The notes: generated from the letters alone by a model not told the origin. A DNA stretch of 64,000 nt from Mangrovivirga cuniculi (GCF_005166025.1 NZ_CP028923.1:1-64000); one strand, 5' to 3'; counted from the first letter of the stretch, positions 37,441 through 48,800 are shown. A program made the numbers and translations.

Positions 37441-38878
37441 AGTCTAATTTTTTAATCGTATTTTGAACTCCATTGTGGTTTATTGCTTCTAAAGATTTCT
37501 TTACAGAAGCGACCAATTGTTCATTATTCAGAAGTGATCGCCCCCAGAAGTCTTCGTTTCCTAAAACCAATTCAACGAGTTTATCAGAGTCTATCTGGGG
37601 ATCGATTTCGACGAAATATTCCAGCACTGCTTTATCATCATTCAGTAATTCGTGTTTGCCATGTGTGCCATCCAAATAAAACTTAATGAGTCCTGCGAAT
37701 CCAAGACATAATAATTGTGGAGCTTCATTTTTTCTTTCGATAAAATCTAAGATCACTGGCAAAACTCTAACCTTAAATTTGGATACAGAATTAAGAGCAA
37801 TAGATTTTAATTCATGTCGGATAAATGGGTTTTGAAACCTTTCAATAACACTATTAGCAAACTCTTCTAATTCGGTTTGTGGAAGGTCTATTGTTGGTAT
37901 AATTTCTTCGAACATAACATTCTTTACAAACCGACCCATATATTTATCTTCTACAGTCTCTTTTACAGTTTCTAAACCATATAAGAGCCCAGTGGGAACC
38001 ATCGTAGTATGAGATCCATTTAAAATTCTCACCTTTCTGGTTCGATATGGGGTAAGATTATCAACAAACTTTACATTCAGATCAGTATTTTCAGCAGGAA
38101 AAAACTGCTTTAACTTTTCAGGACCTTCAATTACCCATAAATGAAAACTCTCTGAAGCAACAACTAAATTATCTTCATAATCAATTTCCTGTTGAATGTT
38201 ATTGATCTCCTCGCGTGGAAAACCTGGAACAATTCTGTCGACTAGCGTATTTCCGAAATAAATGGAATCATTTATCCATTCTTTAAATTGCATAGAAAGG
38301 CCCCATAAACTAATATAATTTTCTATCGCACTCTTAAGTTTATCTCCATTGCGATCAATTAGTTCACAAGGGATAACAGCCAATTCTTTATTACTTAAAT
38401 CAGCTAGTGCTTCATATCTAGAATGAAGGAACTGTGTTAATTTCCCCGGAAAGGTTTTGGCCAATTCACCTTCACCAGGCAGATCATCATCATTAAAAAC
38501 TATTCCCGCTTCAGTTGTATTAGAAATAATGACCTCAAGATCTTCTTCTTTGGCTAATTCGTAAAAGGCCTTCTGATTATCAAATGGATTTATACATTGC
38601 TGAATACAGCTTATTAAATTCGTTTCATCGATAACGTTGCCTCCGGATAATCCACGCATTTTATGATGGTAAAGTCCATCCTGAGCATTTAGCATGTCTA
38701 CCATGCCATGTTCAATTGGCTGAACCACTGCAACTCCAGCATTATACCCTGCTGTATCATTCAATTTCTGTATCATCCAATCAGCAAAAGCCCGAAGAAA
38801 ATTCCCTTCACCAAACTGAACTATTTTTACAGGTAGTTGCTCTTCAATATTTGCAGTAGATCTATTTAATTTTTTCAT
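37415..38878 (-). CDS. uxaB: Tagaturonate reductase
   Basis: NADH-dependent reduction of D-tagaturonate to D-altronate. It is a mannitol-dehydrogenase-type fold with N-terminal VKIVQFGEGNFLRAFADWMI, EVIISNTTEAGI and the catalytic region RKVRILNGSHTTMVPTGLL, where the conserved Lys and His lie. It has 487 residues in an intact frame. It begins 12 bases after dctM and overlaps uxaA. Confidence 0.92.
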   Translation of the reverse strand: MKKLNRSTANIEEQLPVKIVQFGEGNFLRAFADWMIQKLNDTAGYNAGVAVVQPIEHGMVDMLNAQDGLYHHKMRGLSGGNVIDETNLISCIQQCINPFDNQKAFYELAKEEDLEVIISNTTEAGIVFNDDDLPGEGELAKTFPGKLTQFLHSRYEALADLSNKELAVIPCELIDRNGDKLKSAIENYISLWGLSMQFKEWINDSIYFGNTLVDRIVPGFPREEINNIQQEIDYEDNLVVASESFHLWVIEGPEKLKQFFPAENTDLNVKFVDNLTPYRTRKVRILNGSHTTMVPTGLLYGLETVKETVEDKYMGRFVKNVMFEEIIPTIDLPQTELEEFANSVIERFQNPFIRHELKSIALNSVSKFKVRVLPVILDFIERKNEAPQLLCLGFAGLIKFYLDGTHGKHELLNDDKAVLEYFVEIDPQIDSDKLVELVLGNEDFWGRSLLNNEQLVASVKKSLEAINHNGVQNTIKKLDYVTSNNNK

Positions 38879-38890
38879 GGCTATAATTTT

Positions 38891-40179
38891 TTATTCGAAT
38901 AAATCAGGAAGCCAGAGGCTCAATTCCGGCACATATGTTATTAATAGAAGAACCAGGATCATCACGATATAAAGTGGTATCAGGGGTTTTAATACCTTTT
39001 CAATAGTTGTTTTTGCAACACCGACCCCTATAAACAACACCGAACCAACCGGAGGAGTGGCCAAACCGATACAAAGGTTCATTACCATGATAATCCCAAA
39101 ATGGATCGGGTCCATACCGATGCTTTTTACTACTGGTAAAAAAATCGGCGTGAATATCAATACTGCCGGAGTCATATCCATAAATATCCCAACAAACAAA
39201 AGGATCAAATTAATAGTCAGTAAGATCACAATTTTGTTTTCACTCAGCCCCAGCAGCAGATCACTAATAGTTTGAGGTATATCGGCATAAGACATCACCC
39301 AGGACATACTCATTGAAGTTCCAATCAAAAGCATAACGATCGCGGTTGTGGCAACAGAATTAAGGAAAATCGACCTGAGTTTTTCCATTGACAATTCTTT
39401 ATAAATTAGGGCAAGCACCAATGTATAAAGAACAGCAATCCCGGAAGCTTCAGTTGCAGTAAATATTCCGGAAACAATTCCTCCTATAACAACCACAAGG
39501 AGAAATAAGCTTGGAAGTGCATCAAAGAATGTAACTATCATCTCCTTAAAAGGTACTCTGTCTCCAGTGGGATATTTCTTTTTCTTGGCCCATATTCCTG
39601 CAGCAATCATTAGTACCAGTCCAGTAATAATTCCTGGTATGTAACCGGCAAGAAACAACGCTGCAATAGAAGCGCCTCCACTTGCCAGAGAGTATACAAT
39701 CAATACATTTGATGGGGGATGACCAGTCCGGTTGTTGAAGAAGTAATATTTATTGCAGCTCCAAACTCCTTGGAATAACCTTCCTTTTCCATTCTGGGTC
39801 CCAAAATACTTCCCATTGCTGATGCCGCTGCAGCTGCAGAACCTGAAATTGCTCCAAAAAGCATTGCAGCTACAATATTGACATAAGCCAAACCACCAGG
39901 CAGTGACCCAACAAGTGCTTTGGCAAATCTGATCAATCGATTAGCAATTCCTCCCTGATTCATAACCTGACCTGCAAGAATAAAGAATGGTATAGCTAAT
40001 AGGGCAAAACTATCAAGACCAGTAGCCATCCGTTGAGCAATAGTCGTAAAGGAGGGGATCGGTGTAATTGATACAAGCATCGTCACAAGACTGGCCAAAC
40101 CAATACTCCATCCAACGGGTACACCCATTGCCAGCAATAAAAGAAATACTAAAACCAGAACAAGAATCTCAACTAACAT
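38891..40179 (-). CDS. dctM: TRAP transporter large permease, one homopolymer frameshift
   Basis: Twelve-helix membrane subunit of a tripartite (TRAP) uptake system, driven by an ion gradient. The gene reads as 159 codons and then, in another frame, 270 codons. One extra C in the C5 run (G5 at 39714-39718 on the plus strand) turns the junction into TGLVIPPSNVLIVYSLASGG, the conserved DctM motif, and gives 429 residues, the normal length. It overlaps dctQ by 11 bases. The neighbouring genes suggest galacturonate or a related uronate as substrate. Confidence 0.9.
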
Positions 40180-40642
40180 GTTTACCTCCTCTCAGTTCCA
40201 GAATTTCTACAACTTTGTAATAGATTACGACCAACCCACTCAATGGCAAAACAATATAAACCCATGCTAAAGGTATGCCCAGGGCAGGACTGTTCTGGCC
40301 AAGAATGCTTGTGATATAGACAAGGCGAGTACCGCCTATTATAAAGACTGTAATCGCAAAAATGATTATTAGTAAATTAATTACTACCTGAAGTTTATTT
40401 CTGTTGTCTTCCTTTAAGGAATCCGGAAACAAAGTAATAGCCAGGTGCATTTTCTGTCCGGCGGCATAAGCTGCACCTAATACTCCAATCCATATAAGAC
40501 AATATCTTGATAGCTCTTCGGTAACCGAACTGGGAGCATTTAAAATATATCTTGAAAACACCTGCCATAGAACAGCAATCAACATCAATGCTAATATGCC
40601 TATGAGGAAATTACTTAATATTTTATCTATTTTAGTTTTCAT
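40169..40642 (-). CDS. dctQ: TRAP transporter small permease
   Basis: The protein has 157 residues and four membrane helices (about residues 12-32, 46-64, 86-108 and 126-146) with the SRYILNAPSSVTEELSRYCLIW segment characteristic of DctQ subunits. It overlaps dctP by 11 bases upstream and dctM downstream, so the three subunits are translationally linked. Confidence 0.92.
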   Translation of the reverse strand: MKTKIDKILSNFLIGILALMLIAVLWQVFSRYILNAPSSVTEELSRYCLIWIGVLGAAYAAGQKMHLAITLFPDSLKEDNRNKLQVVINLLIIIFAITVFIIGGTRLVYITSILGQNSPALGIPLAWVYIVLPLSGLVVIYYKVVEILELRGGKHVS

Positions 40643-41648
40643 TTCTCAAGCTTTCTATGCGATTAATTAAATCGGCCATTGTATTGTCTTTCTTATATTC
40701 ATCATACATATCATCAACTTTAGCCTTAAATTCAGATTTGTCAGGGTAGATTATTTCAACCCCAGCCTCCTGTACTACACGAAGTGCTTCCTCTTCTGCT
40801 TCTTTCCAGATCTTTCTTTGATATTCGGTTGACTCTTCTGCCGCTTCCATCAGCCATTGTTTTTCTTGATCATCAAGAGATTTCCATACTATAGTCGACA
40901 TGATTAGCACATCTGGTAGCATAGTATGCTCATCAATTGTGTAAAATTTACATACTTCATAATGTCTGGAAAATTGGAAACTTGGTGGATTATTTTCAGC
41001 TCCATCAACAATTCCTTGTTGTAGAGCAGTATATAATTCACCCCAGGAAATTGGTGTTGGCGAGCCTCCAAGAGCTCTGACCATATCCATGGCTGAAGCA
41101 CTTTCCATAACCCTGACTTTTAATCCCTTTAAATCTTCAGGTTCCTTGACAGGCCTGGTTTTTGTATAAAAACTTCGACTACCGGCATCGTAAAATGTCA
41201 GTCCTTTTAGCCAGAAATCTTCACTTTCAGAAAGAAGCTCCTGACCTACTTCTCCATCCAGAACTCTGAATGCATGATCTCTGTCCTGGAAAAGAAATGG
41301 TAAACCAAAAATCTTCATTCCCGGAGCAAAATTTTCAAGAGTTCCCGAAGATACTTTAGTCATTCCGAGACTTCCTATCTGAAGAAGCTCTACTAGTTCT
41401 CTTTCGGATCCAAGTTGCTGTCCCGGGTATATTTTAATAGTTAGTTTTCCGCCGGATTTTTCTTTCAGGCGTTCTGCCATATAAACCATCCCTTTGTGAA
41501 CCGGATGACTAGTATCCAAAGCATGGCCTAATTTAATTTCCCGTATATCACCAGTTCGGTCGCAGCCTGTAAAAAATACAAAGGCTAGAATTAGGGCAAT
41601 ATTTAAAACTCTATTTTTCAAACCCGAAGTATTTTTCAGCATTTCCAT
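40632..41648 (-). CDS. dctP: TRAP transporter substrate-binding protein
   Basis: Periplasmic binding protein of the DctP type. After a lipoprotein-like signal (lipobox FTGC near residue 29) comes LGHALDTSHPVHKGMVYMAE, then GSERELVELLQIG, VRVMESASAMDMVRALGGSP and the QQGIVDGAENNP motif, which includes the region that binds the carboxylate of the ligand. The length is 338 residues. The start at 41648 overlaps the uxaC end by 38 bases. An in-frame ATG at 41642 is equally possible. The likely ligand, from context, is galacturonate or a related uronic acid. Confidence 0.92.
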   Translation of the reverse strand: MEMLKNTSGLKNRVLNIALILAFVFFTGCDRTGDIREIKLGHALDTSHPVHKGMVYMAERLKEKSGGKLTIKIYPGQQLGSERELVELLQIGSLGMTKVSSGTLENFAPGMKIFGLPFLFQDRDHAFRVLDGEVGQELLSESEDFWLKGLTFYDAGSRSFYTKTRPVKEPEDLKGLKVRVMESASAMDMVRALGGSPTPISWGELYTALQQGIVDGAENNPPSFQFSRHYEVCKFYTIDEHTMLPDVLIMSTIVWKSLDDQEKQWLMEAAEESTEYQRKIWKEAEEEALRVVQEAGVEIIYPDKSEFKAKVDDMYDEYKKDNTMADLINRIESLRNEN

Positions 41649-43020
41649 AACAAATATCTTTTACGATCCCACCTATCCAGTCGTAGTCAATCGGCAACTC
41701 CCCATTTTGCATATCGGTTCCGATCAGATTACAAAGTGTTCTTCTGAAATACTCATGTCTTGGATAAGAAAGAAAACTTCTGGAATCAGTCAGCATACCT
41801 ACAAACTGACTTAATATACCCATATTTGACAGCGCATTGATCTGTTTTTCCATACCATCTTTTTGATCGAGAAACCACCAGGCAGAACCAAATTGCATTT
41901 TACCTGGCACTGATCCATCCTGAAAGTTTCCAGTCATAGTAGCAAAAACTTCATTATCAGCCGGGTTCAAATTATATATAATGGTTTTCGGTAGGGAATT
42001 AGCCTGATCAAGTTTGTTGAACAATTTAGACATTGCAACAGCCTGTGAAAAGTCACCGATTGAATCCACACCAACATCAGGTCCCAGGTTATCTAATAAT
42101 CGCTGGTTGTTATTTCTTAATGCACCAAGATGAAATTGTTGAGTCCAGTTCCTGGCATGATACATTATTCCTAATTGATATAGAATATATGATTTATAGG
42201 AAGAGATTTCATCATTGTTCAAGGAACCATTTCCATCAATAATTTTATGGAAGGTTTTTGAAACTGCAGATTCATCAAAATCATCTGAATCAATATAATT
42301 GAGACCATGGTCGGAAAGCCTGCAGCCCTGATCATGGAAATAATCAACTCTTTTTTGGAGAGCGTCTATCAGATTTTTTAATGATGAAATATCGATACCA
42401 CTAACATGAGACAACTTAGAGATATATCCTCTAAGAAAAACTGTATCTTCTGCCTTTAAAATATTGTCAGGCCTGAAAGTCGGATAAACCTTAACTTCAT
42501 ATCCTTCCTTTGCCATCTGCTTATGATATTCAAGGTTATCCGTTGGATCATCAGTTGTACAAATTACCCTGACATTCATTTTTTTCGGAATCCCTCTTGC
42601 AGAAAATTCCTTTGTTGCAAGTAGTTCATTACAGCGATCGTATATAGATTCTGCTGATTCCTCATTTAAATATTCATCAATTCCGAAATATCTATTCAGT
42701 TCTAAATGAGTCCAATGAAATAAAGGATTTCGAATAGTCATAGGCACAGTCTTAGCCCACCACATAAATTTTTCCTTATCAGAAGCTGATCCTGTAATAA
42801 ACTTTTCGTCAACGCCCATTGTACGCATAGCACGCCATTTATAATGATCTCCCTTAAGCCAAATTTGAGTTAGATTTTCAAACTGATGATCCTCTCCCAA
42901 TTCCTCAGGAGGCAAATGACAATGGTAGTCTATTATTGGCTCATCTTTCGCGAATTCATGATACAAACGCTGAGCTGGTTCATTCTGTAATAAAAAATTT
43001 TCTTGTATTATTGTTCCCAT
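41611..43020 (-). CDS. uxaC: Glucuronate/galacturonate isomerase
   Basis: Isomerises D-galacturonate to D-tagaturonate, the first cytoplasmic step. It belongs to the amidohydrolase-fold UxaC family. The metal-site motif DYHCHLPPEEL is near the N-terminus. RNPLFHWTHLELNRYFGI, VICTTDDPTDNLEYH and LTDSRSFLSYPRHEYFRR are characteristic of the family. It has 469 residues in an intact frame. It follows eda by 6 bases and overlaps dctP. Confidence 0.95.
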   Translation of the reverse strand: MGTIIQENFLLQNEPAQRLYHEFAKDEPIIDYHCHLPPEELGEDHQFENLTQIWLKGDHYKWRAMRTMGVDEKFITGSASDKEKFMWWAKTVPMTIRNPLFHWTHLELNRYFGIDEYLNEESAESIYDRCNELLATKEFSARGIPKKMNVRVICTTDDPTDNLEYHKQMAKEGYEVKVYPTFRPDNILKAEDTVFLRGYISKLSHVSGIDISSLKNLIDALQKRVDYFHDQGCRLSDHGLNYIDSDDFDESAVSKTFHKIIDGNGSLNNDEISSYKSYILYQLGIMYHARNWTQQFHLGALRNNNQRLLDNLGPDVGVDSIGDFSQAVAMSKLFNKLDQANSLPKTIIYNLNPADNEVFATMTGNFQDGSVPGKMQFGSAWWFLDQKDGMEKQINALSNMGILSQFVGMLTDSRSFLSYPRHEYFRRTLCNLIGTDMQNGELPIDYDWIGGIVKDICYGNAEKYFGFEK

Positions 43021-43026
43021 TAGTTT

Positions 43027-43680
43027 TTAATTCAAGTCCTTAATTAATTCGACTGCAGTAGACATATCCTTTTCTACAGCTTTCCAGTTTTTATTTTTAA
43101 TGTTACTCTTATCAAAAAGCTGAGACCCCATTCCTACACAGAACACACCAGCATTAAACCATTCTGAAAGATTTTCTTTTGTGGGCTTTACACCTCCTGT
43201 TGGCATAATATCGACACCAGGCATGACACTTTTTACAGCTTTAACAAAGTCAAAACCTAATACATTCCCTGGAAATACCTTAATCAGGTCAGCGCCAATT
43301 TTAGCTGCCTGGACAACTTCAGTAACAGTACCGCAACCGGGTGTCCAGGATATTTGAGATCGTTTACATTGCTCAGCAGTATCTTTATCCAAAATCGGAG
43401 CAACAATAAAATCTACTTTGATATCGATAAACTTAAGAGCATCTTCCTGGCTCATAATTGTCCCGATTCCTAAGGCCATGTCAGGGTATTCATTTCTATT
43501 ATCTATTAATGCTTTCATAACATCAACAGCCTCTTTACCACGATTAGTAAACTCAAAAGCCCTGATTCCAGCATTATAAGCTGCCTTTACTATCTCCACA
43601 GCAACCACCTCATCTGAATGATAAAACACAGGTATAAGTTGAGTCTGGGCGATCTTATTTTTTAATGAGGCTGTATCCAT
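43027..43680 (-). CDS. eda: KDPG aldolase
   Basis: 2-keto-3-deoxy-6-phosphogluconate aldolase, giving pyruvate and glyceraldehyde-3-phosphate. Motifs: LIPVFYHSDEVVAVEIVKA at the N-terminus, the Schiff-base region FIVAPILDKDTAEQCKR, SWTPGCGTVTEV, IKVFPG and MPTGGVKPTKENL. The length is 217 residues. Its start shares one base with the kdgK stop (TAATG), which implies translational coupling. Confidence 0.93.
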   Translation of the reverse strand: MDTASLKNKIAQTQLIPVFYHSDEVVAVEIVKAAYNAGIRAFEFTNRGKEAVDVMKALIDNRNEYPDMALGIGTIMSQEDALKFIDIKVDFIVAPILDKDTAEQCKRSQISWTPGCGTVTEVVQAAKIGADLIKVFPGNVLGFDFVKAVKSVMPGVDIMPTGGVKPTKENLSEWFNAGVFCVGMGSQLFDKSNIKNKNWKAVEKDMSTAVELIKDLN

Positions 43681-44699
43681 TATCTGTTAATTTTTGATTT
43701 TTCTCCTTTTACAATCGCTTCAAGTTCGTTGAGATCGGCGATCAAAAAGTCCCCTGGTACTGAATGTTTTAATGCTGAAGCTGCAACACCTAGTTCAACT
43801 GTATCAGATAATTTCTGATTGTTAGAGAGATTGTGAATTATCGCGGCAGTCATAGCATCACCAGCACCTACCCGGTCTACAATATTTTTTACATTTATAC
43901 CCTTTGACAAATACCCTTCACTTTTATCATTTCCATAAAGGGTCACCATATTTTCGGAAGCATCTATTGTTCTTCTTATAGGAATGAATATCTGAGTTAA
44001 ATTAGGATATGCAGAAAATAACTCTTTAGCCATCCGATCATAGCCATCCTGATTAATTTCTTCAGTTATATAATCGACATCGATACCAAGCATTTTTTTT
44101 GTCGCCTCTTCATTTGTTATAAGAATCTTAGATTTAGAAACTAAATCAGGACAAATTTTTGTTGGGTCCTCGCCCCATTTCCAGAGATTTGCTCGATAAT
44201 TTAAATCGACAGATACATTAATATTCTTCTCAGAAGCATGTTTAAGCGCATCTGAAAGTGATGAAAAAGCGTTTTTTGATAATGCAGGAGTGATTCCTGA
44301 CCAATGAAACCAATTTGAATGTTGTAAAACATTGTTCCAGTTCCAGATACTCGGCTCTACTAATGAAAATACACTATCATTTCTGTCATAAACAACTCTT
44401 CCTCCCCTCAGTCCAACACCCAGTTCGAGAAAATATAATCCTAATCTCCCCGAATTATATTGTACCTTATCTATATTGACCTTTAAACCTGTTAACTTTT
44501 GACTAACCATCTTTCCAAGATCATTGTCTGGCAGGCAACTTAATAAAATAGGTTTATGACCCCACTGACCTAAGGCAACGGCAACATTTGCTTCTGCTCC
44601 TCCTACATTGAGCTCAAGTTTATCTGCCTGACTTAAACGCTGATATCCGGGAGGGCTTAATCTGAGTAATAATTCTCCAAATGTTGTGATTTGTGCCAT
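43680..44699 (-). CDS. kdgK: 2-keto-3-deoxygluconate kinase
   Basis: PfkB-family sugar kinase that phosphorylates KDG to KDPG. The N-terminal GELLLRLSPPGYQRL and NVGGAEANVAVALGQWG bind substrate. The C-terminal DRVGAGDAMTAAIIHNL is the PfkB signature with the catalytic Asp. The length is 339 residues. It is the first gene of the uronate operon, with a promoter and operator-like repeats directly upstream. Confidence 0.92.
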   Translation of the reverse strand: MAQITTFGELLLRLSPPGYQRLSQADKLELNVGGAEANVAVALGQWGHKPILLSCLPDNDLGKMVSQKLTGLKVNIDKVQYNSGRLGLYFLELGVGLRGGRVVYDRNDSVFSLVEPSIWNWNNVLQHSNWFHWSGITPALSKNAFSSLSDALKHASEKNINVSVDLNYRANLWKWGEDPTKICPDLVSKSKILITNEEATKKMLGIDVDYITEEINQDGYDRMAKELFSAYPNLTQIFIPIRRTIDASENMVTLYGNDKSEGYLSKGINVKNIVDRVGAGDAMTAAIIHNLSNNQKLSDTVELGVAASALKHSVPGDFLIADLNELEAIVKGEKSKINR

Positions 44700-44760
44700 A
44701 ATATGAGTTTTGAGCCTGGTGGCGGTAAATCTTTCTTATTATTTTTCAGATTTTGAAAAA

Positions 44761-44820
44761 AATTTACCGTGTACGTTAACGGTCTTATACAAATTTATTA
44801 TATTAACGGTAAATTGCAAG
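44761..44820. promoter_or_regulatory. kdgK promoter with candidate LacI-type operators
   Basis: On the minus strand a perfect -7 element, TAAATTTG (44790-44797), lies 19 bases from CTTG (44817-44820), a near -33 box. A 10-base inverted repeat, AATTTACCGT (44761-44770) and ACGGTAAATT (44806-44815), brackets the start site. The 8-mer TTAACGGT occurs twice (44776-44783 and 44803-44810). One copy lies between the -33 and -7 elements, the other around +2 to +10. This is what a repressor site would look like, and the divergent gene encodes a LacI-family protein. Confidence 0.55.
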
Positions 44821-44835
44821 AAGAAATCCGTTTAA

Positions 44836-45879
44836 ATGAAAAAAAAAGTAACAATAAAGGACATCGCTAAAGAAGCTGGAGTTTCGATCGGAACGGTTGA
44901 CAGAGTATTGCATAACAGAGGTGATGTCGCTGCTAAAACAAAGGAAAAGATCCTTAAAATCGCTGAAAAGCACGATTACTCGACTAATATTTTTGCCCGG
45001 AATCTTAAACTAAGTAAAGAATATCTTATTTGTACCGTGCTTCCGGGTGGAAACCAATATTGGGAACTACAACATTTTGGTTTTAAAAGAGCTTCGGAAG
45101 AATTTAAGAATCAGGGAATCAGACTAAAGTCTTTTGAATATAACGCTAAAGAAGTTAATGGTTATCTCAAATCATTAAAAGATGCTATAGATTCAAAACC
45201 GAGTGCGATTGCCCTTGTTCCGGTTGCACATCCTTCTACTTATGAATTGTTAGAAAAAATTGAAAAGGCGGGAATACCATACGTTTTTGTAGATACTCAA
45301 TTACCGGAAGCTTCACCATTGAGTTTTATTGGTCAGGATTCGTTTATGAGTGGACAGCTCGCCGCAAAACTATTATGCTATGGACGATCTGAAAAAGTAC
45401 AAAACATTTACATACTTTATCAAAACTCAAATCTTCATAATAAAGCAATTACTGATCGAATCGAAGGGTTTGAATCATTCATAGAAGAAAATGCAAAGGA
45501 TAAAAACACCATTAATAAAGTCAACCTGGATACGGAAGAAGATTTCGAAAGGGTATATAAAGAAATGACTGAACATGAAGAAGTTCACATATTTATACCT
45601 AATTCGAAGGCATTTCAGTTTGCAGAGTTCATTAATAAAAAAAATGATGTAAAATATCGCCTTTTAGGTTATGACCTTACTGAGAAAAATGCCGCCAATA
45701 TTTACTCCGGATCGATCGATTTTATCATTAACCCCAAACCTCAATTACAAGGATTTTTAAGTATTCAAACTCTTCATAAACATCTGATTTTAAATCAGAA
45801 AGTCGCAAAAAAACAGTTTATGCCACTTGACATTGTGACAAAAGAAAACTTAACTTATTACGGACAGGAACATGTCTAG
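44836..45879 (+). CDS. LacI-family transcriptional regulator
   Basis: The DNA-binding domain covers residues 1 to about 60 (VTIKDIAKEAGVSIGTVDRVLHNRGDV), followed by the hinge helix and a periplasmic-binding-protein-like sensor domain with VPVAHPSTYELLEKIEKAGIPYVFVD and FIGQDSFMSGQLAAKLL. The length is 347 residues. It is divergent from kdgK across a 136-base gap that contains repeats suited to dimer binding, so it most likely represses the uronate operon and responds to a pathway intermediate; the ligand is inference. Its stop codon overlaps the HTCS start by 8 bases, which makes the two regulators one transcription unit. Confidence 0.9.
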   Translation: MKKKVTIKDIAKEAGVSIGTVDRVLHNRGDVAAKTKEKILKIAEKHDYSTNIFARNLKLSKEYLICTVLPGGNQYWELQHFGFKRASEEFKNQGIRLKSFEYNAKEVNGYLKSLKDAIDSKPSAIALVPVAHPSTYELLEKIEKAGIPYVFVDTQLPEASPLSFIGQDSFMSGQLAAKLLCYGRSEKVQNIYILYQNSNLHNKAITDRIEGFESFIEENAKDKNTINKVNLDTEEDFERVYKEMTEHEEVHIFIPNSKAFQFAEFINKKNDVKYRLLGYDLTEKNAANIYSGSIDFIINPKPQLQGFLSIQTLHKHLILNQKVAKKQFMPLDIVTKENLTYYGQEHV

Positions 45880-48800
45880 TTACCACCATATCAAAAAGGT
45901 ATTCTTTATACCTACCATTTTCCAATCAATAATTCTTTTGATTTTATTGACGTATTTACCTGCATTTTCTCAAAATACGTATTCGCCAGTAATAACTGAT
46001 CCTATCCAAGAAAATTGGAGGTATGTAAATTTTGACGAATTAAATGGAAAAGGGGTTCGTTGCCTAACATCGCTTAATAAAGGAGAGGAAGTCTGGTTTG
46101 GCCTGGATTCTGGAGCGGTACAATACGACGGCTATAACTGGAAATATTTTAAGATTAAAGATGGTTTACCTGGCACACCTGTTCAAAAAATATCTGCATC
46201 GCCTAAGGATGAAATTGTGGCAGCTACACAAGGAGGACTTGCCAGATATAATAAGGATAAATGGAATACAATATTTCAACTTAAACATACAAGCTTAGAG
46301 TTTACTTCAATTGAGCATCTTAAAAGTGGAAATATTGCCTGTGGGTCTAATAAGGGCTTATTTCTGGTTACAGAAGAAAAAATATATCTGTTCACAACCG
46401 TTGAAAAATGGAATTCACTCAAAGAAGATAAATCTATATTCGATTTTGTTCCAGTACCAGAAACACTTTTACCTCAAGGTGTTTTCAATAATTTTCACGA
46501 TGTCTTAGAATTAAGTTCAGGACAATTATGGCTGGCAACAACTTTTCTTTTAGAGGATGAAAAAGGAGATGTATTAACTGTTTCCGAGTCCGAAATCATT
46601 TCCGGAGAAATAAATAATTACAACCGACTAAGCAATTACTACAGTCTTGATTTCGGGTATGAACAACAATTTTTTCAACAGGATAACGGTGCTGTCTGGA
46701 TTATAAATAAGTCTAATAAAATTCCAGCAGCAAGGTTTTTAAACGGAAAATGGGAATACATAAGTTACGGGGAAAAATTCGGAGATGACGAATATTCGGA
46801 ATCAATCGTCCAAACTTCAGATGGTAAGATATGGATAGCCGGCATCGGTAATCTCTATAGCCTCGATAAAAATAATAACTGGAAAAAATATAGTTTTCAA
46901 ACTTCAAATATTCCTCAGGGACACATTGGTTTACATACGGGCGACAATCTTGATCTTTGGATTTTCGGAAAGCAATCAACAGTTACGATGGTTGATCTTT
47001 CTTTCAACAAATGGATAACATATGAGGGATTAAATTTTCAAGGTCAATCCTCAGATGGAACAAAATGGTTTTTGAGTTTTGAGGGAAATGTCATCAGTAA
47101 TAATCAGCAAGCATGGATAATTCACAATGATGAAAATTCATTAATGGATGACCCTGTTAGCCTGTTTATCACTTCTGAAGATAAAGTATGGGCAGTTGGA
47201 AGTCAAAAAAATAAAGCTACAGCAGGCTATCTTTCGAATGGTGTTTGGCGAAACTTTATTCTTGACTCCTTATCCTGGGGTGTTGATTACAGAGCATTCA
47301 CTGAAGCTTCCGATGGCTCAGTCTGGGTGGGAGCAAGCCCTGATGTTTTTCTTGAGAAAGGACAACACGGTGGTCTGGCACAGATAATCAGGCCATATGG
47401 CAAAAATCCGGAGATCATTTATCATAAAGCCAGAACAAATGGACTTCAACAATTAAATGCTTATGGAATTACTCAAACGGCAGATAAAAGAATCTGGATT
47501 GGAGGATCTGCCCTAAACTATTTCAACGGCCATAAATGGAACCATTTAAACAATCCTAAATTAAATAACTTTGTCAACACTCTGACATATTCAGAAAATC
47601 ATGGATTATTAGTAGGCTCACGTCAACATGGACTTTTTATCCATCATAATGATACTTGGGAGAATTACCATGTTGGAAATGGATTGTTAAGTAATACTAT
47701 TATCAGTATTGCAGCCGACAATAATTCAAAAGAAATTTGGGTAGCCACCGACAAAGATTTCAGTTATTTCAATGGTAATTCATGGATCAATAAAATATTC
47801 CCTGAAGCTTTAACTTTTACTCACGAAGGTGGAAAAATTCATATTACAGAGGAAAATGATTTATGGATAAGCAGATCATTCAGAACCTGGAAAAGAAGAT
47901 CTTATACAGGAATGCAACCTGGTGAAATCATTAAAAATAATTTCCTGACTCATCGGTTCAGACGGGATACAATTGCTCCGGAAACATATATAATATCTTA
48001 CAGTAAAGAAGTTGATAAAGCAGGCATAACTTCAATATTCTGGAATGGCAGACACTATTTTAATAGGGAAGACCCTGAGGACCTTTACTTTTCTTATAAA
48101 ATCAATGATAATACCTGGTCTGATTTCAGCCATGAAACTAACCATACTTTTACTGAGCTTTCAGATGGAGATTATACTTTTATGGTGAGAGCAATGGATA
48201 GTGATGGTAATATTGATCCCACACCGGAAATAATCAATTTCACTGTGGCTCCTCCTATCTGGAAGCAGGCATGGTTCATATTACTTATTCTTACTTTCCT
48301 GATTATTGTAGGATTCTATCAGTATCAAATCACTAAAAAGCGAAAACATCTTTTAGAGCTTAATAATTCACTTACCAATGCTAACTATGATTTAGAAATT
48401 CAGAATAACGAAATTGAAAGACAAAGAGACAGTTTAAGTGAACTGATTAAAAAGAACAACGAACTTGCCCTGGCTAAGCTAAAGTTTTTTACAAATATCA
48501 CCCATGAATTCAGAACTCCTTTAAGCCTTATTTTAGGACCCGTTGAACAACTGTTATCTAATAAGCCGGACAATAAAAAACTATCAAATTCATATAATTT
48601 AATTAAAAAAAATGCTCTCAGGCTACATAGATTAATAAACCAGCTTTTAGAGATCAGAAGGATCGAAACAGGAACCCTGCAATTGAACTTGAAAAAGGCT
48701 GATATCGTTGTATTCTTAAAAGAAATAAAAATGCTTTTCAAGCCTAAAGCGCAGGGAGACGGAATTGCGCTTTCTTTTAAATCAGAATTTTCTTCTCTGG

